Assembly: GCF_001298525.1 (NCBI RefSeq)
Contig: NZ_CP012678.1
Coordinates: 1,116,001 to 1,180,000, forward strand
Origin: Psychrobacter urativorans
Lineage (GTDB): Bacteria; Pseudomonadota; Gammaproteobacteria; Pseudomonadales; Moraxellaceae
Reading direction: 5' to 3'
DNA length: 64,000 nt
Both the position numbers and the translations under genes were made by a program. The notes beneath the pieces are model-generated. The model did no database searches. It saw nothing but the letters and a program-made list of their open reading frames with translations, and was not told the origin of the DNA. Numbering within the stretch: position 1 is the stretch's first letter; every line of letters starts with the position of its first letter. This document shows positions 1 through 9,659 of this stretch, in pieces.

Positions 1-226
1 ATGCTGCCACTTGCTGGCTGTATAAATCTACTTCCTGAAAGGTCAACTCAGAACCCATACACACAAAAGCAGTTTTATTGCCATTTTTCGCAAAGCTTTG
101 TTCAAAAATATCAATCAGCGAGGTATTATCCGCAGGCAGCTTGATATCATATGTCAGCCCAAGCGCCTCATAAGTTTTTAGCCAAACTTTATCGTTATGT
201 CGAATTAAATGGTCTTGATTGTCCAT
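1..226 (-). CDS. fadD: Long-chain fatty-acid-CoA ligase, N-terminal part (runs off left edge)
   Basis: Only the first 75 codons are present; the gene continues beyond position 1. The peptide has the start typical of FadD: a KVWLKTYEALG stretch followed by DIFEQSFAKNGNKTAFV and then an MGSELTF segment, which closely parallels the E. coli FadD N-terminus. FadD activates exogenous long-chain fatty acids to acyl-CoA with ATP at the inner membrane. The ATG at 226 has a GGAG ribosome site about 8 nt upstream. It lies downstream of, and in tandem with, the VWA lipoprotein gene, with a hairpin between them. The AMP-binding motifs lie outside the window, so another acyl-CoA synthetase of the family is possible. 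Confidence 0.85.
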   Translation of the reverse strand, partial: MDNQDHLIRHNDKVWLKTYEALGLTYDIKLPADNTSLIDIFEQSFAKNGNKTAFVCMGSELTFQEVDLYSQQVAA

Positions 227-324
227 AATCTTGTTTCTCCTCAAAAATGCTGCAATGGGCAGTAAATATACATTTGTTCTTTAACATACACACTTTACTA
301 AGCGGACTCAATACAAAAGATTGC

Positions 325-358
325 TATGAGCGTTCGTAAATAAATCGCAACGCTCATA
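325..358 (-). terminator. Hairpin between VWA lipoprotein gene and fadD
   Basis: Perfect 10-bp inverted repeat, TATGAGCGTT at 325-334 and AACGCTCATA at 349-358, starting 11 nt past the stop codon of the minus-strand gene. There is no strong T tract after it on the minus strand (only TTTT a few bases on), so termination is inferred from position and may be weak. Confidence 0.4.
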
Positions 359-368
359 CTGTGTCTAT

Positions 369-2138
369 TCAAGGCTGCAAGGCATCGGCAAGTTCAGTCA
401 AGCCAATAAAACTGCGCCGTAAGCCATTAGGGTCAGTAACGGCTTTTTGCTTAAGGCTTTGGGTAGCAAGAGCGCGGCTGTCTTTATATTGCCAGTTATT
501 AATATAAGGGCTCTGCTGCAAGCGTTGCCCAAACCCTGCGACGGCTATGGCAAATTGCGTATCAGGATAAGCATTGCTTAGTGGCGTTGCTTTGTTCAAC
601 GCATTGATGGGCAAATCGACCAACTGTGAGTTGGCGTTTTGCGTGGCTTTATAGCGTATTTTTAAGAAACCTAACTCTTGATTATTAATATTTTTTGCGA
701 GCATGGAGTTGCTTTTATTAGGGGCATTGTCTGGATAACGGCGCGGGTTAAAACTACCCACCTGCCCTGTTGGGGTAATCTCAAACAATGCCACGACCGC
801 CTTGCCCGCACCCAGCTCACCGGCATCGACTTTATCATTATTAAAATCTTCTTCGGCAAGCACGCGATTTTCATAACCAATCAAGCGCCACTCTTCCACT
901 TGTGCCGGATTAAATTCAATCTGCACTTTCACATCATGCGCGACGGTATTAAAGGTTGCTGCCAGCTCATCGCTTAATACTTTTTTGGCTTCAGCTAGGC
1001 TGTCAATATAACTGTAATTACCATTACCGCTGTCTGCCATTTGCTCCATCATATAATCGTTGAGATTACCACGCCCAAAGCCAATGGTCGATAAGGAAAT
1101 ACCGCGATTACGATTGGCTTTTACCAAGTCGAGCATGTCATCAACGTCACTAATACCAACGTTAAAATCGCCATCGGTCAACATTAAGATACGATTGATA
1201 CTGCCTTTTTTTAAGGACTTGCTGGCCTCATTATAAGCAAGTTTCAGCGCATCTTCGCCATTGGTACTGCCTTCAGCACGCAAGCCATTAATAGCGGCTT
1301 GAATGGTTGCCGTTTTATCACCGCGCGTTGCAGGCAATACAACCTCGGTACTGCCCGAATAGCTGACAATGCTAATCGTATCTTCAGCGCGTAACTGCTT
1401 GGCTAATAAGTTTAATGTTGCCTGCGCCAATGGCAATTTGTCTTGTGATTGCATTGAGCCTGAAGTATCAACTAAAAATACCAAATTAGCGGGCGGCAAC
1501 GACGTATTTTTTTGCCCAAATTGTGCCGTATCGATGGCTTTGATACCTACTTTTAATATTTGATTATTTTGTCCGACTTTATCCCAAGGTGACTCGACCA
1601 CTTCCGTTTCAACGATAAAGGGCGCACGATTTAGACGCTGCGCATTTGAGAATTGATATGGAAAATAATTAATCACCTCCTCAACCCGCACCGCATTTTT
1701 TGGTGGCAATTGTCCCTCATTTAGATAGCGACGCACATTAGCATAACTACCCGTATCCGTATCAATAGATAACGTGGCAACCGGCATATCAGCGGTACGA
1801 TGAATGGGGTTTGCGACGTTTTTTTGATAATTATCGCGCATCTCTGGTATTGGCATTTTTGGTAATGGCATACCTTGTGGGATATAACTGGTGGAGCGTG
1901 TCAGCATATCGGCGCTGCTAACGACTGTAGGCGCTGCCATCTCAATCATAGGGGCGACCTTTGAGACGACCGCATTTGTAGACTCTTGGTTCACCATATC
2001 ACGAGTTGGTTCAGCCATAGGTTTACTCATCTGTTGGGTGCTACAAGCACTCAGTCCTATACCAGTAATGGTACTTATTAATAATGCGCTACCCGCCGCT
2101 TTATGAGTATATAGACGAGATAAGGAAATCGATAACAT
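369..2138 (-). CDS. VWA-domain lipoprotein (YfbK-like)
   Basis: 589-residue predicted lipoprotein. The N-terminus has a hydrophobic signal ending in the lipobox LSAC (Cys32). A Pro/Met-rich linker (about 35-105) follows, then the YfbK-type N-terminal domain (about 105-190, with the DTGSYANVRRYL motif), a von Willebrand A domain with the MIDAS motif DTSGS at 224-228, and a C-terminal domain of the type paired with VWA in YfbK. MIDAS domains bind a divalent metal and usually mediate protein contacts; the partner is unknown. I chose ATG 2138 over ATG 2147 because AAGGA lies 8 nt before the former, whereas it directly abuts the latter. The gene is divergent from parC and followed by fadD; neither suggests a role. 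Confidence 0.8.
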   Translation of the reverse strand: MLSISLSRLYTHKAAGSALLISTITGIGLSACSTQQMSKPMAEPTRDMVNQESTNAVVSKVAPMIEMAAPTVVSSADMLTRSTSYIPQGMPLPKMPIPEMRDNYQKNVANPIHRTADMPVATLSIDTDTGSYANVRRYLNEGQLPPKNAVRVEEVINYFPYQFSNAQRLNRAPFIVETEVVESPWDKVGQNNQILKVGIKAIDTAQFGQKNTSLPPANLVFLVDTSGSMQSQDKLPLAQATLNLLAKQLRAEDTISIVSYSGSTEVVLPATRGDKTATIQAAINGLRAEGSTNGEDALKLAYNEASKSLKKGSINRILMLTDGDFNVGISDVDDMLDLVKANRNRGISLSTIGFGRGNLNDYMMEQMADSGNGNYSYIDSLAEAKKVLSDELAATFNTVAHDVKVQIEFNPAQVEEWRLIGYENRVLAEEDFNNDKVDAGELGAGKAVVALFEITPTGQVGSFNPRRYPDNAPNKSNSMLAKNINNQELGFLKIRYKATQNANSQLVDLPINALNKATPLSNAYPDTQFAIAVAGFGQRLQQSPYINNWQYKDSRALATQSLKQKAVTDPNGLRRSFIGLTELADALQP

Positions 2139-2395
2139 AAGCAGCATCCTTGTTATTGCAGTCAGATCAGCGGCAATTTATTCACCTAGCAGCCAACCAC
2201 ATTATTATCATAATAAAATTAACTATACTTAACTTACTATGTAATATCTATACATAAAACGGCGATTCGCCGCGTCACGACTTGTCGTCTATTATAGGAG
2301 ACACCTTTTTAATTAACGCGATTTCCTTTACGATAGCGCTATCTGAATTCTTTATTGTTCAACTATATTTATAATTAATAAGCGAAATCACTTTT

Positions 2396-4696
2396 ATGTC
2401 TGATGTTATTGATAATACGACTGCCGTTACCGTCTCTAATGACGCGATGGATACCCGTTCTGTAGCCGAATTTACTGAGCAAGCTTATTTAAATTATGCC
2501 ATGTACGTCATTATGGATCGGGCGTTGCCAAATATTGCCGATGGTCTAAAACCGGTGCAACGGCGCATTATTTATGCCATGAGTGAGCTGGGGCTTAAGT
2601 CTACCGCTAAGCCTAAAAAGTCCGCGCGTACGGTTGGTGACGTGCTCGGTAAATACCATCCACATGGTGACAGCGCTTGTTATGAAGCTATGGTACTCAT
2701 GGCGCAGCCGTTCAGCTATCGCTATCCGCTCATCTTCGGACAAGGTAACTGGGGCAGCCCGGATGACCCAAAATCTTTTGCCGCCATGCGTTATACCGAA
2801 GCTAAAATGTCTGCTTATGCCAATACCTTACTGGCAGAACTCGGTCAAGGCACGGTCGATTGGCAAGATAACTTCGACGGTACAATGCAAGAGCCAACCA
2901 CCTTGCCCGCACGCTTGCCTAATATTTTACTCAATGGCACGACCGGTATTGCCGTCGGTATGGCAACCGACATTCCACCGCACAATCTAAATGAAGTAGT
3001 ACGTGCCGCCATTCGTTTGCTCAAAAATCCTGAGCTATCGGTCAAACAATTAACCCAATCGATTCCCGCACCAGATTTGCCTACCAAAGCAGAAATCATT
3101 ACCAGTAAAAAAGACTTGCAAGCGCTGTATGAAAGCGGTCGCGGCAGCTATAAAATGCGTGCCACTTATCATATCGATGATAAAGAAAAGAACCTCGTCA
3201 TCATCGACGCGCTACCCTATCAAGTGTCTGGTAATAAAATCCAAGAGCAAATTGCCAGGCTCATGACCGATAAAAAACTGCCGTGGATTGTTGATATTCA
3301 CGATGAATCGGATCACGAAAACGCTTGCCGTATCGTCTTAGAATTACGCTCAACGCGCGTTGATGTTGAGCGCGTCATGAGTCATTTATTTGCCACCACC
3401 GACCTTGAAAGCAATTACCGTGTCAATATGAATATGATCGGGCTAAACGGTAAGCCAAAAGTTAAAAACCTGAAAGACATCTTAGAAGAATGGCTCATTT
3501 GCCGTCGTTCCGTGGTCACGCGCCGCCTAGAATATCGCCTTGATAAAATTGATAAACGCTTGCACATCCTTGCTGGATTATTGATTGCTTATTTACATAT
3601 TGACGAGGTCATTCGTATTATTCGTGAAGAAGACGAGCCAAAGATCGCCTTGATGCAAGGCTATGATTTGTCAGACATTCAAGCCAATGCCATCTTAGAT
3701 ATTCGTCTGCGCCAACTGGCAAAGCTAGAAGAATTTGAATTAAAACGCGAACAAGATGAACTGGCGAATGAGCGCGCCATTATCCAAGAATACCTTGATA
3801 ATCCAGAAAGTTTGACCGGCTTAATCATTGATGAGCTGACTGAAGACATGAAAGCGCACGGTGACAATCGTATGTCGCCACTGGCGGAACGTGAAGATGC
3901 ACAAGCGTTGAAAGAATCCGACCTTGTCCCAAGCGAGCCTATCACTGCCGTATTATCTAAAGCAGGTTGGATACGCGCCGCAAAAGGTCACGATGTAGAC
4001 GCGCAAGGCATGAGCTACCGTTCAGGCGACAGCTACCAAGCCCACGCACGTGGCAAATCGAACGAGAAAATCTACGTATTCGACAGTACGGGTCGCAGCT
4101 ATAGTATCGAGGCGCACAACTTAGCATCGGCACGTGGGCAAGGAGATCCGCTCACCAGTGTCTTGAAACCGCCCTCAGGCGCACACTTTGAGCAGTTACT
4201 TGCTGGCGATAATGACCAGCGTATTATTCTAGCCAGCTCACAAGGTTACGGCTTTATCAATACCTTGGGCAATTTGGACAGCAATCAAAAGGCGGGAAAA
4301 AACATTATAACCTTGACTGCCGATAGCCGATTGTTACCCGTCGCGTGTATCGATACGTCCAGAGATAGTAGCAGCCCAGAGAACGACGGCAGTAGCCAAA
4401 CGCCTGACCATATCGCCGTGGTGACCAACGCAGGCTATTTACTTATCTTTGGCTTGGACGACTTGCCAGAACAAGCGCGCGGTAAGGGTAATAAAATGAT
4501 TACTCTAAAAGACAATGAAGAAGTGCTTGCCATCACGCCATTAACTCAGCAAGACAGCCTTATCATCACCGCAGGCAAACGTCATGTGACCTTAAAACCG
4601 ATGGATTTAGCCAACTATACGTCTAAACGCGGTAGTCGCGGCAGTCAGTTGCCAAGAGGCTTTCAGAATGTGACAAGTGTTGAGGTGGTTGGGTAG
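2396..4696 (+). CDS. parC: DNA topoisomerase IV subunit A
   Basis: 766 residues, the usual size for ParC (E. coli 752). With ParE it forms topoisomerase IV, which decatenates daughter chromosomes. The catalytic tyrosine is Tyr133 in MRYTEAKMS. The quinolone-resistance region reads [12 protein letters not shown] with Ser93 and Glu97 (E. coli Ser80 and Glu84), so the common resistance changes are absent. The N-terminal breakage-reunion domain is followed by a long coiled-coil tower (about 370-500) and a divergent C-terminal beta-pinwheel (about 510-766). The longer N-terminus relative to E. coli makes the exact start slightly uncertain; the ribosome site is weak. parE is not in the window. Confidence 0.97.
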   Translation: MSDVIDNTTAVTVSNDAMDTRSVAEFTEQAYLNYAMYVIMDRALPNIADGLKPVQRRIIYAMSELGLKSTAKPKKSARTVGDVLGKYHPHGDSACYEAMVLMAQPFSYRYPLIFGQGNWGSPDDPKSFAAMRYTEAKMSAYANTLLAELGQGTVDWQDNFDGTMQEPTTLPARLPNILLNGTTGIAVGMATDIPPHNLNEVVRAAIRLLKNPELSVKQLTQSIPAPDLPTKAEIITSKKDLQALYESGRGSYKMRATYHIDDKEKNLVIIDALPYQVSGNKIQEQIARLMTDKKLPWIVDIHDESDHENACRIVLELRSTRVDVERVMSHLFATTDLESNYRVNMNMIGLNGKPKVKNLKDILEEWLICRRSVVTRRLEYRLDKIDKRLHILAGLLIAYLHIDEVIRIIREEDEPKIALMQGYDLSDIQANAILDIRLRQLAKLEEFELKREQDELANERAIIQEYLDNPESLTGLIIDELTEDMKAHGDNRMSPLAEREDAQALKESDLVPSEPITAVLSKAGWIRAAKGHDVDAQGMSYRSGDSYQAHARGKSNEKIYVFDSTGRSYSIEAHNLASARGQGDPLTSVLKPPSGAHFEQLLAGDNDQRIILASSQGYGFINTLGNLDSNQKAGKNIITLTADSRLLPVACIDTSRDSSSPENDGSSQTPDHIAVVTNAGYLLIFGLDDLPEQARGKGNKMITLKDNEEVLAITPLTQQDSLIITAGKRHVTLKPMDLANYTSKRGSRGSQLPRGFQNVTSVEVVG

Positions 4697-4713
4697 ATTT
4701 AGCTTAATTGATT

Positions 4714-4740
4714 AGTAGAGTGCGTGATGCGCACTTTACT
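4714..4740. repeat. Palindromic hairpin after parC
   Basis: Inverted repeat with arms AGTAGAGTGCG (4714-4724) and CGCACTTTACT (4730-4740), 11 bp with one G-T pair and a 5-nt loop. It has no T tract, so it is not a classical terminator, although it follows the parC stop. The left arm recurs at 5283-5294 on the far side of the next gene. Confidence 0.65.
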
Positions 4741-4774
4741 ACTTGAAGTAATAACTGATTAAAAAGTAAATTTT

Positions 4775-5260
4775 ATGGAAACAATCTCAGTAATACCTAC
4801 GCTTATTTCAGTGCTAAGTGTTTGCATAGCTAGTCTTATTTATATGAATTCGAGAGAAGCAGTCAAGAACACTAAGGAAAATCTCAAACAATCACAAGAT
4901 AAATACCTGTATGAATTGCGACTAAATGCTTTAAAAGCAACCAAAGAAGTAGAAATGACGTGGCAAAAAGCGATTAATGACCTTTATCACGAGAAAGATC
5001 GAATAAAAAATATTGGAAATAATATAAATTTAGAAATTAGAGAAATGCTAGATGATCTTGAGTCAGGACTTTTAAAACCAAGTCTTGAACATATTGTCGA
5101 AATGAGAAAAAAACTCGAAGAAGGATTTGATGACATAACCGAGGAAGAAGGAAAGTTGATCATAAGAAAAATGGAAATAATGAGTGTTGAATTGAGGCAT
5201 ACTCAAGAACAGTCTATAAAAAAATATCAGTTGCTATATGATAAAATGAAAGATATATAG
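4775..5260 (+). CDS. Hypothetical membrane-anchored coiled-coil protein
   Basis: 161 residues, not recognised. Residues about 5-25 form one hydrophobic segment (probable membrane anchor). Most of the rest (about 35-155) is charged, rich in Lys and Glu, with heptad-like spacing that suggests a long coiled coil facing one side of the membrane. No catalytic motif is visible. Codon use and base composition are clearly more AT-rich than parC upstream and the HAD gene downstream, and a 12-nt direct repeat brackets the gene, which fits acquisition by transfer. The ribosome site is weak. Function is unknown. Confidence 0.6.
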   Translation: METISVIPTLISVLSVCIASLIYMNSREAVKNTKENLKQSQDKYLYELRLNALKATKEVEMTWQKAINDLYHEKDRIKNIGNNINLEIREMLDDLESGLLKPSLEHIVEMRKKLEEGFDDITEEEGKLIIRKMEIMSVELRHTQEQSIKKYQLLYDKMKDI

Positions 5261-5282
5261 TCTCATCATTAAATCAACCAAA

Positions 5283-5294
5283 AGTAGAGTGCGT
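5283..5294. repeat. Second copy of the 12-nt repeat flanking the orphan gene
   Basis: AGTAGAGTGCGT at 5283-5294 is identical to 4714-4725. The right half of the palindrome is missing here, so this is a half copy in direct orientation 23 nt after the orphan gene's stop. Confidence 0.6.
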
Positions 5295-5511
5295 CTAAAG
5301 TATCTTTCATGTTATTCAATTAATCGTTAATACTTTTTGACTTTTAATAATTGGTGCTTCTGACACACCCTAGCATTCATAACATTGACTAATTCAAAAC
5401 AGTTTCATTTTATGATACCTACGCTACTCTTTTATAGTTAATACGCTTTCAATCATTAGAGATGGTAAGATTCTAATATTTACTATAATAAATAGGACTG
5501 TCAAAGCCACT

Positions 5512-6309
5512 ATGAATAATAAAACACCTACCCCAAAAATCATCTTTTTTGACATTGACGACACGTTAAGCCGAAACGGTGAAATTGCACCGCAGAATAA
5601 GGCTACTCTTGAAGCACTGGCGAAGACGGATATCAAACTGGTGATTTCAACTGGACGCTCAAAGCCGATATTGCCCCTCGATATTCTAGCATTGCTTGAA
5701 GCGGACGTTTTAGATGCCATTATCTGTATGAATGGGCAATATAGTTTTGATAATGAGCGCGTGATTAGCGACTACCCCTTATCGAGTGAGCAAGCCGCCA
5801 CAATTTCTGAGCTGTGCAGAAGCAGCGATTTGGTCTATAAATTTGACTCCGCAACCCACGTGGTGTGGTCAGATGAGCACGATTGGCAGACCACGTATCA
5901 TGATCGAATCAAAAGCTGTAGTATGATTGACCCTGATTATTGTCATTTTAATACCGTATATCAATGTTCCGTATTTTTTGATGAACAAGACCAAAAAATG
6001 CAAGATGTTGACTTCGTCAAACATAAGTTAAAGCTCGTACATTGGCATGAGATTGTCGGTGATATCCTGCCGATTGATGCCTCAAAAGCACGCGGTATAT
6101 TAGATGTGTGTGCGCATTTTGGCGTTGAGGCGACCGAGTGTATGGCATTTGGTGACGGGCTGAATGATTTAGAAATGTTTGATTTGGTCGGCTATGCGGT
6201 GGCAATGGGTGATGCGAAAGATGAGTTAAAAGCGCGAGCGGATTTTGTCACGGGCACGATTGAAGAACACGGAATCCAAGCGGTGTTGAATCATTTCCAT
6301 ATCGATTAG
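5512..6309 (+). CDS. HAD-superfamily hydrolase, Cof type
   Basis: 265 residues, the normal size for Cof-type (C2B cap) HAD phosphatases. All four motifs are visible: motif I DIDDT with the nucleophile Asp14 and Asp16; motif II Ser/Thr in ISTGRS; motif III Lys192 in DASKARG; motif IV GDGLND at 214-219. Such enzymes dephosphorylate sugar phosphates, nucleotides or flavin/pyridoxal phosphates in the cytoplasm; the substrate cannot be read from sequence. A strong terminator follows directly and is shared with the convergent transporter gene. The ribosome site is not obvious, so the start is less certain than the family call. Confidence 0.85.
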   Translation: MNNKTPTPKIIFFDIDDTLSRNGEIAPQNKATLEALAKTDIKLVISTGRSKPILPLDILALLEADVLDAIICMNGQYSFDNERVISDYPLSSEQAATISELCRSSDLVYKFDSATHVVWSDEHDWQTTYHDRIKSCSMIDPDYCHFNTVYQCSVFFDEQDQKMQDVDFVKHKLKLVHWHEIVGDILPIDASKARGILDVCAHFGVEATECMAFGDGLNDLEMFDLVGYAVAMGDAKDELKARADFVTGTIEEHGIQAVLNHFHID

Positions 6310-6337
6310 TAATTGTTAACCACTTACTTTTTACATT

Positions 6338-6372
6338 AAAAAACCCTTGCCAATATCTAGCAAGGGTTTTTT
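6338..6372. terminator. Bidirectional intrinsic terminator
   Basis: Perfect 13-bp stem, AAAAAACCCTTGC (6338-6350) with GCAAGGGTTTTTT (6360-6372) and a 9-nt loop. With A and T runs on both flanks it can stop the HAD gene (+) and the AbgT gene (-). Confidence 0.92.
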
Positions 6373-6402
6373 ATTATTTAGCATTTACTCATTGTTATAC
6401 AA

Positions 6403-8028
6403 TTATCTTGCCGGATAAAACGTCTCTGAACCCGGACCTACTGGCAGACCCAAGACAAATACCCAAATCCAAAATAAGAACACCCAACCGACCAAAAACG
6501 CCATTGAATACGGTAGCATCATTGCCATCAACGTGCCAACGCCCGTGTCTTTTTTATAGCGAATCGCCACTGCCATAATCAAACCAAAATAGCTCATCAT
6601 CGGCGTGATGATATTGGTGGTAGAATCGCCGATACGGTACGCCGCTTGAATCATCTCTGGCGCATAGCCAGTCAGCATGAGCATCGGTACAAAAATAGGC
6701 GCAGTAATTGCCCACTGCGCAGATGCTGAACCCAGCATCAGGTTAACGACCGCACAAATCAAGATGAAACCAACCAATAAAAACGGTCCAGTTAAGCCAA
6801 TATCCGTGAGGAATGTTGCTCCTGATACCGCCATGATTGAACCCAAATTTGACCAGTTAAAAAAGGCGGTAAATTGCGCAGCAAAGAATACCAATACAAT
6901 ATAAATACTGAGCGAGCTCATCGCATGGCTCATCGCATCAACCACATCTTGGTTGTTTTTCATGCTGCCAGTAATCTTGCCGTAAATATAACCGGGTATC
7001 GCAAAGAATACAAAGATGAACACCACGATGCCATGTAAAAATGGCGAACCCGATACCAATCCTGTCTCCGCATGACGCAATATGCCGTCAGCCGGTACAA
7101 TCGTCCATGCCAGCAATAAGCAAAACACCAACATGCTCAGACCTGACCAGATAAGCCCTTTTTTCTCAATGGACGACAAACTCTCGATTTGATTGTCCAG
7201 CACCGAAGGGTCATCTGCATCTTTCGGGTTGTATTCACCCAAGCTTGGCTCAACGATTTTTTCGGTAACGAAGTAACCCAAGCCACTAATTAAAAAGGTA
7301 CTCACTGCCATAAAGTACCAGTTTGCCTCTGCGCCAACGGTGTACGCTGGGTCAATAATACGCGCTGCTTCTTGGGTGATACCAGACAACAATGGATCAA
7401 CTGTACCCAACAGTAAATTGGCACTATAACCACCAGACACGCCAGCAAAAGCTGCTGCCAATCCTGCCAAAGGATGACGTCCAAGCGAGTGGAAAATCAC
7501 CGCAGCAAGCGGTATCAATACCACATAACCAAGCTCCGCTGCGGTATTCGACATAATACCGGCAAAGACAATGGTCAAAGTGACCAGCTTTTTGGGGGCG
7601 TTCATGACCAAACCGCGCAATGCAGCAGATATCATGCCTGAGCGTTCAGCAATACCCACACCTAAGAGCGCGACCAATACTGTACCTAATGGCACAAAAC
7701 CGGTAAAGTTGGTGACTAAGTTTTCAACGATGCGCGCTAAGCCTTCGCCGTTTAGTAAATTAACGACATGAATAATGCCGTCTTCGCTGCGTCCGGTTGT
7801 CCCTACTGGGCGCGGATCGAGTGCTGATACGCCAAAAAATGACAGTACAGCAGACAGCACTAATAAAAACACCGACATCCAAACGAACAAAATTACCGGA
7901 TGCGGCAGTAAATTACCAAGCCACTCAACGCCTTTTAAAAAACCCTGCATACGCGAACTTTTAGCTTCTACCTCAAAATCATTATTTGGCGGACTGCCCT
8001 CTCCCTCTGGTGGATTACTTCCTTGCAT
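6403..8028 (-). CDS. AbgT-family transporter
   Basis: 541-residue polytopic inner-membrane protein with about 12 hydrophobic segments. The N-terminal region reads EWLGNLLPHPVILFVW, matching the conserved start of E. coli AbgT, and the FGVSALDP segment follows. The family includes AbgT, which imports p-aminobenzoyl-glutamate, and MtrF/YdaH, which export sulfonamides and other antimetabolites. Sequence alone does not separate the two roles. The first about 25 residues are polar and Pro/Asn-rich. It is downstream of the SDR and small membrane genes, but a terminator at 8213-8246 separates them, so it is probably transcribed alone. Confidence 0.88.
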   Translation of the reverse strand: MQGSNPPEGEGSPPNNDFEVEAKSSRMQGFLKGVEWLGNLLPHPVILFVWMSVFLLVLSAVLSFFGVSALDPRPVGTTGRSEDGIIHVVNLLNGEGLARIVENLVTNFTGFVPLGTVLVALLGVGIAERSGMISAALRGLVMNAPKKLVTLTIVFAGIMSNTAAELGYVVLIPLAAVIFHSLGRHPLAGLAAAFAGVSGGYSANLLLGTVDPLLSGITQEAARIIDPAYTVGAEANWYFMAVSTFLISGLGYFVTEKIVEPSLGEYNPKDADDPSVLDNQIESLSSIEKKGLIWSGLSMLVFCLLLAWTIVPADGILRHAETGLVSGSPFLHGIVVFIFVFFAIPGYIYGKITGSMKNNQDVVDAMSHAMSSLSIYIVLVFFAAQFTAFFNWSNLGSIMAVSGATFLTDIGLTGPFLLVGFILICAVVNLMLGSASAQWAITAPIFVPMLMLTGYAPEMIQAAYRIGDSTTNIITPMMSYFGLIMAVAIRYKKDTGVGTLMAMMLPYSMAFLVGWVFLFWIWVFVLGLPVGPGSETFYPAR

Positions 8029-8212
8029 AACTCAACATTCCCTTTAATTTTTACAGTATATTTATTTTCTAATCACGATGAACTTTTGGTAACAAACCCG
8101 AATATGGGTAGGCAAAAGTTCTTGGATTTAAACATACTTGAGCAATAAAAACAAACATTCTTGATGGGTTGTAGAAACTATTAGTAATGAATGATTGAAA
8201 AGCCAAAATATA

Positions 8213-8246
8213 GATAAAAAAATAGGCTTATAAAAATATAAGCCTA
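8213..8246 (-). terminator. Intrinsic terminator after the 87-aa membrane protein gene
   Basis: Perfect 10-bp stem TAGGCTTATA/TATAAGCCTA (8223-8232 and 8237-8246) with an AAAA loop on the plus strand, followed on the minus strand by seven T. It ends the SDR/small-membrane-protein unit. Confidence 0.85.
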
Positions 8247-8297
8247 GTAGGAATATAAAGGAAAACAGTGACCATGTTTACGCCTTAATATATCCTA

Positions 8298-8561
8298 TCA
8301 ATGTCGTCTTGTAGCCAATCCATAGACCCAACTGCCAAGCTTATAAAAGACAAAAGCAATGAGCATAAATACTAGTGCACCAAGCACATAAGCCAATGCT
8401 GTCGGCACACTGGTCAACCAGCCAATAGTAAACGCGACGCCCAAATAGGCTTCTAACGGCCAGCTTAATATTGGCGTATCCATACCCATATTAAGCATCG
8501 TGATTAAGCCCGCTATCGCAATAACAGCAGTGGTAATGCCAGCAATTTTACGGTTATCCAT
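8298..8561 (-). CDS. Small hypothetical membrane protein
   Basis: 87 residues, not recognised. Three hydrophobic stretches (about 6-25, 36-54 and 56-80) and a basic C-terminus (ATRRH) suggest a small inner-membrane protein. A GAGAGAG stretch precedes the ATG. It begins 42 nt after the stop of the SDR gene on the same strand and is closed by its own terminator, so the two are probably one operon. No functional motif is visible. Confidence 0.7.
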   Translation of the reverse strand: MDNRKIAGITTAVIAIAGLITMLNMGMDTPILSWPLEAYLGVAFTIGWLTSVPTALAYVLGALVFMLIAFVFYKLGSWVYGLATRRH

Positions 8562-8603
8562 CTTCTCTCTCTTAGATAGCTAATTCAAATTTAGTTATGG
8601 CAT

Positions 8604-9401
8604 CTATGGCATCGTCAAACCGCCATCAACGGCGATAGATTGTCCCGTAATCGCTGCACTTAAATCAGACGCCATTAATAATACTGAATTGGCAAAATCA
8701 GTCACCGATGTGGCTTGGCGTAAGGGTGTGGTGTTAGCGATATAATCGAAGACTTCTTCCGTGGTCAAGCTACTCGCATCCGTCGTTTTTAACAGTCCGC
8801 CTGCCAGTAAATTAACCCGAATACCATATTGCCCAAGCTCCACTGCTAAGTTACGTGTCAGTCCAATAAGGGCAGATTTGGCGGTGGTATAGTCATAATA
8901 GGTAACCACTGGATTATAAATCAGGTTGGTTGAGATATTGATGATTTTACCCATTTGCTGCGTTTTCATCTGTGGCAATACCGCTTGCACGGTATTGACT
9001 GCGCCTTGCACAATACCGTCAATCTGCTGCGAAAAATGCGCCCATTTAACGGTTTCAATACTGGTGTAAGCGGCGCTCGGATTGAACTGATAATTCGGTA
9101 AGGCATTATTGACCAAGATATCAATACCTCCAAAACGCTCAACCACTTCCGCTGCCATGCCTTGCATTTGCTCAAGGCGCGTCACATCACCTTGATAAGC
9201 AAATGCTTGCCCACCTGCTGCTATGATGTCAGCAACCACTGTTTCAGCGGCATCTTTACTATTAAGATAATTGACGCAAACACTTGCGCCTGCTGCTGCC
9301 ATTTGTGTGGCAATTTGGGCACCCAAACCGCGACTGGCACCAGTCACAATCGCCACTTTATCTGTCAGTAAAGCAGGGATAGCTAATGCTGTTTTATTCA
9401 T
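8604..9401 (-). CDS. SDR-family oxidoreductase (FabG-like)
   Basis: 265 residues with the classical short-chain dehydrogenase fold: the cofactor loop TGASRGLG at 20-27, NNA at 98-100 and the catalytic YxxxK at Tyr171-Lys175. The position 13 residues before Tyr171, normally the catalytic Ser, is Thr158, with Ser157 beside it. The C-terminus ITGQSIAVDGGLTMP is typical of 3-oxoacyl-ACP reductase relatives. It probably reduces a carbonyl with NAD(P)H; the substrate is unknown. AAGGA lies 9 nt before the ATG. It is not near other fatty-acid synthesis genes, so it is unlikely to be the housekeeping FabG. Confidence 0.85.
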   Translation of the reverse strand: MNKTALAIPALLTDKVAIVTGASRGLGAQIATQMAAAGASVCVNYLNSKDAAETVVADIIAAGGQAFAYQGDVTRLEQMQGMAAEVVERFGGIDILVNNALPNYQFNPSAAYTSIETVKWAHFSQQIDGIVQGAVNTVQAVLPQMKTQQMGKIINISTNLIYNPVVTYYDYTTAKSALIGLTRNLAVELGQYGIRVNLLAGGLLKTTDASSLTTEEVFDYIANTTPLRQATSVTDFANSVLLMASDLSAAITGQSIAVDGGLTMP

Positions 9402-9659
9402 CTTATTTTATCCTTGTTATCAATAATATAATGCGACTCAACAGCGCACTTTTAAAACCCAGTAAACAAATCAGCGCCAATGATAGCATGATTGTGATGC
9501 CACTTTACTCAGAGGAAATACGCTCTAGCACCCGTACTATCCGCTAGCGATTGCTCGCAAACCGTTTACATTTCGACTTACCATGACCGTATAATAGATG
9601 ACGCTATAACGCTGTTATGTCTGCGTTGTCACCTTTTTACTTTATTGAGGAGAGACATT

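Noticed and set aside
4714..4740. Intrinsic terminator of parC
   Set aside because: Good hairpin but no T tract, and its half copy recurs after the next gene, which fits a repeat better.
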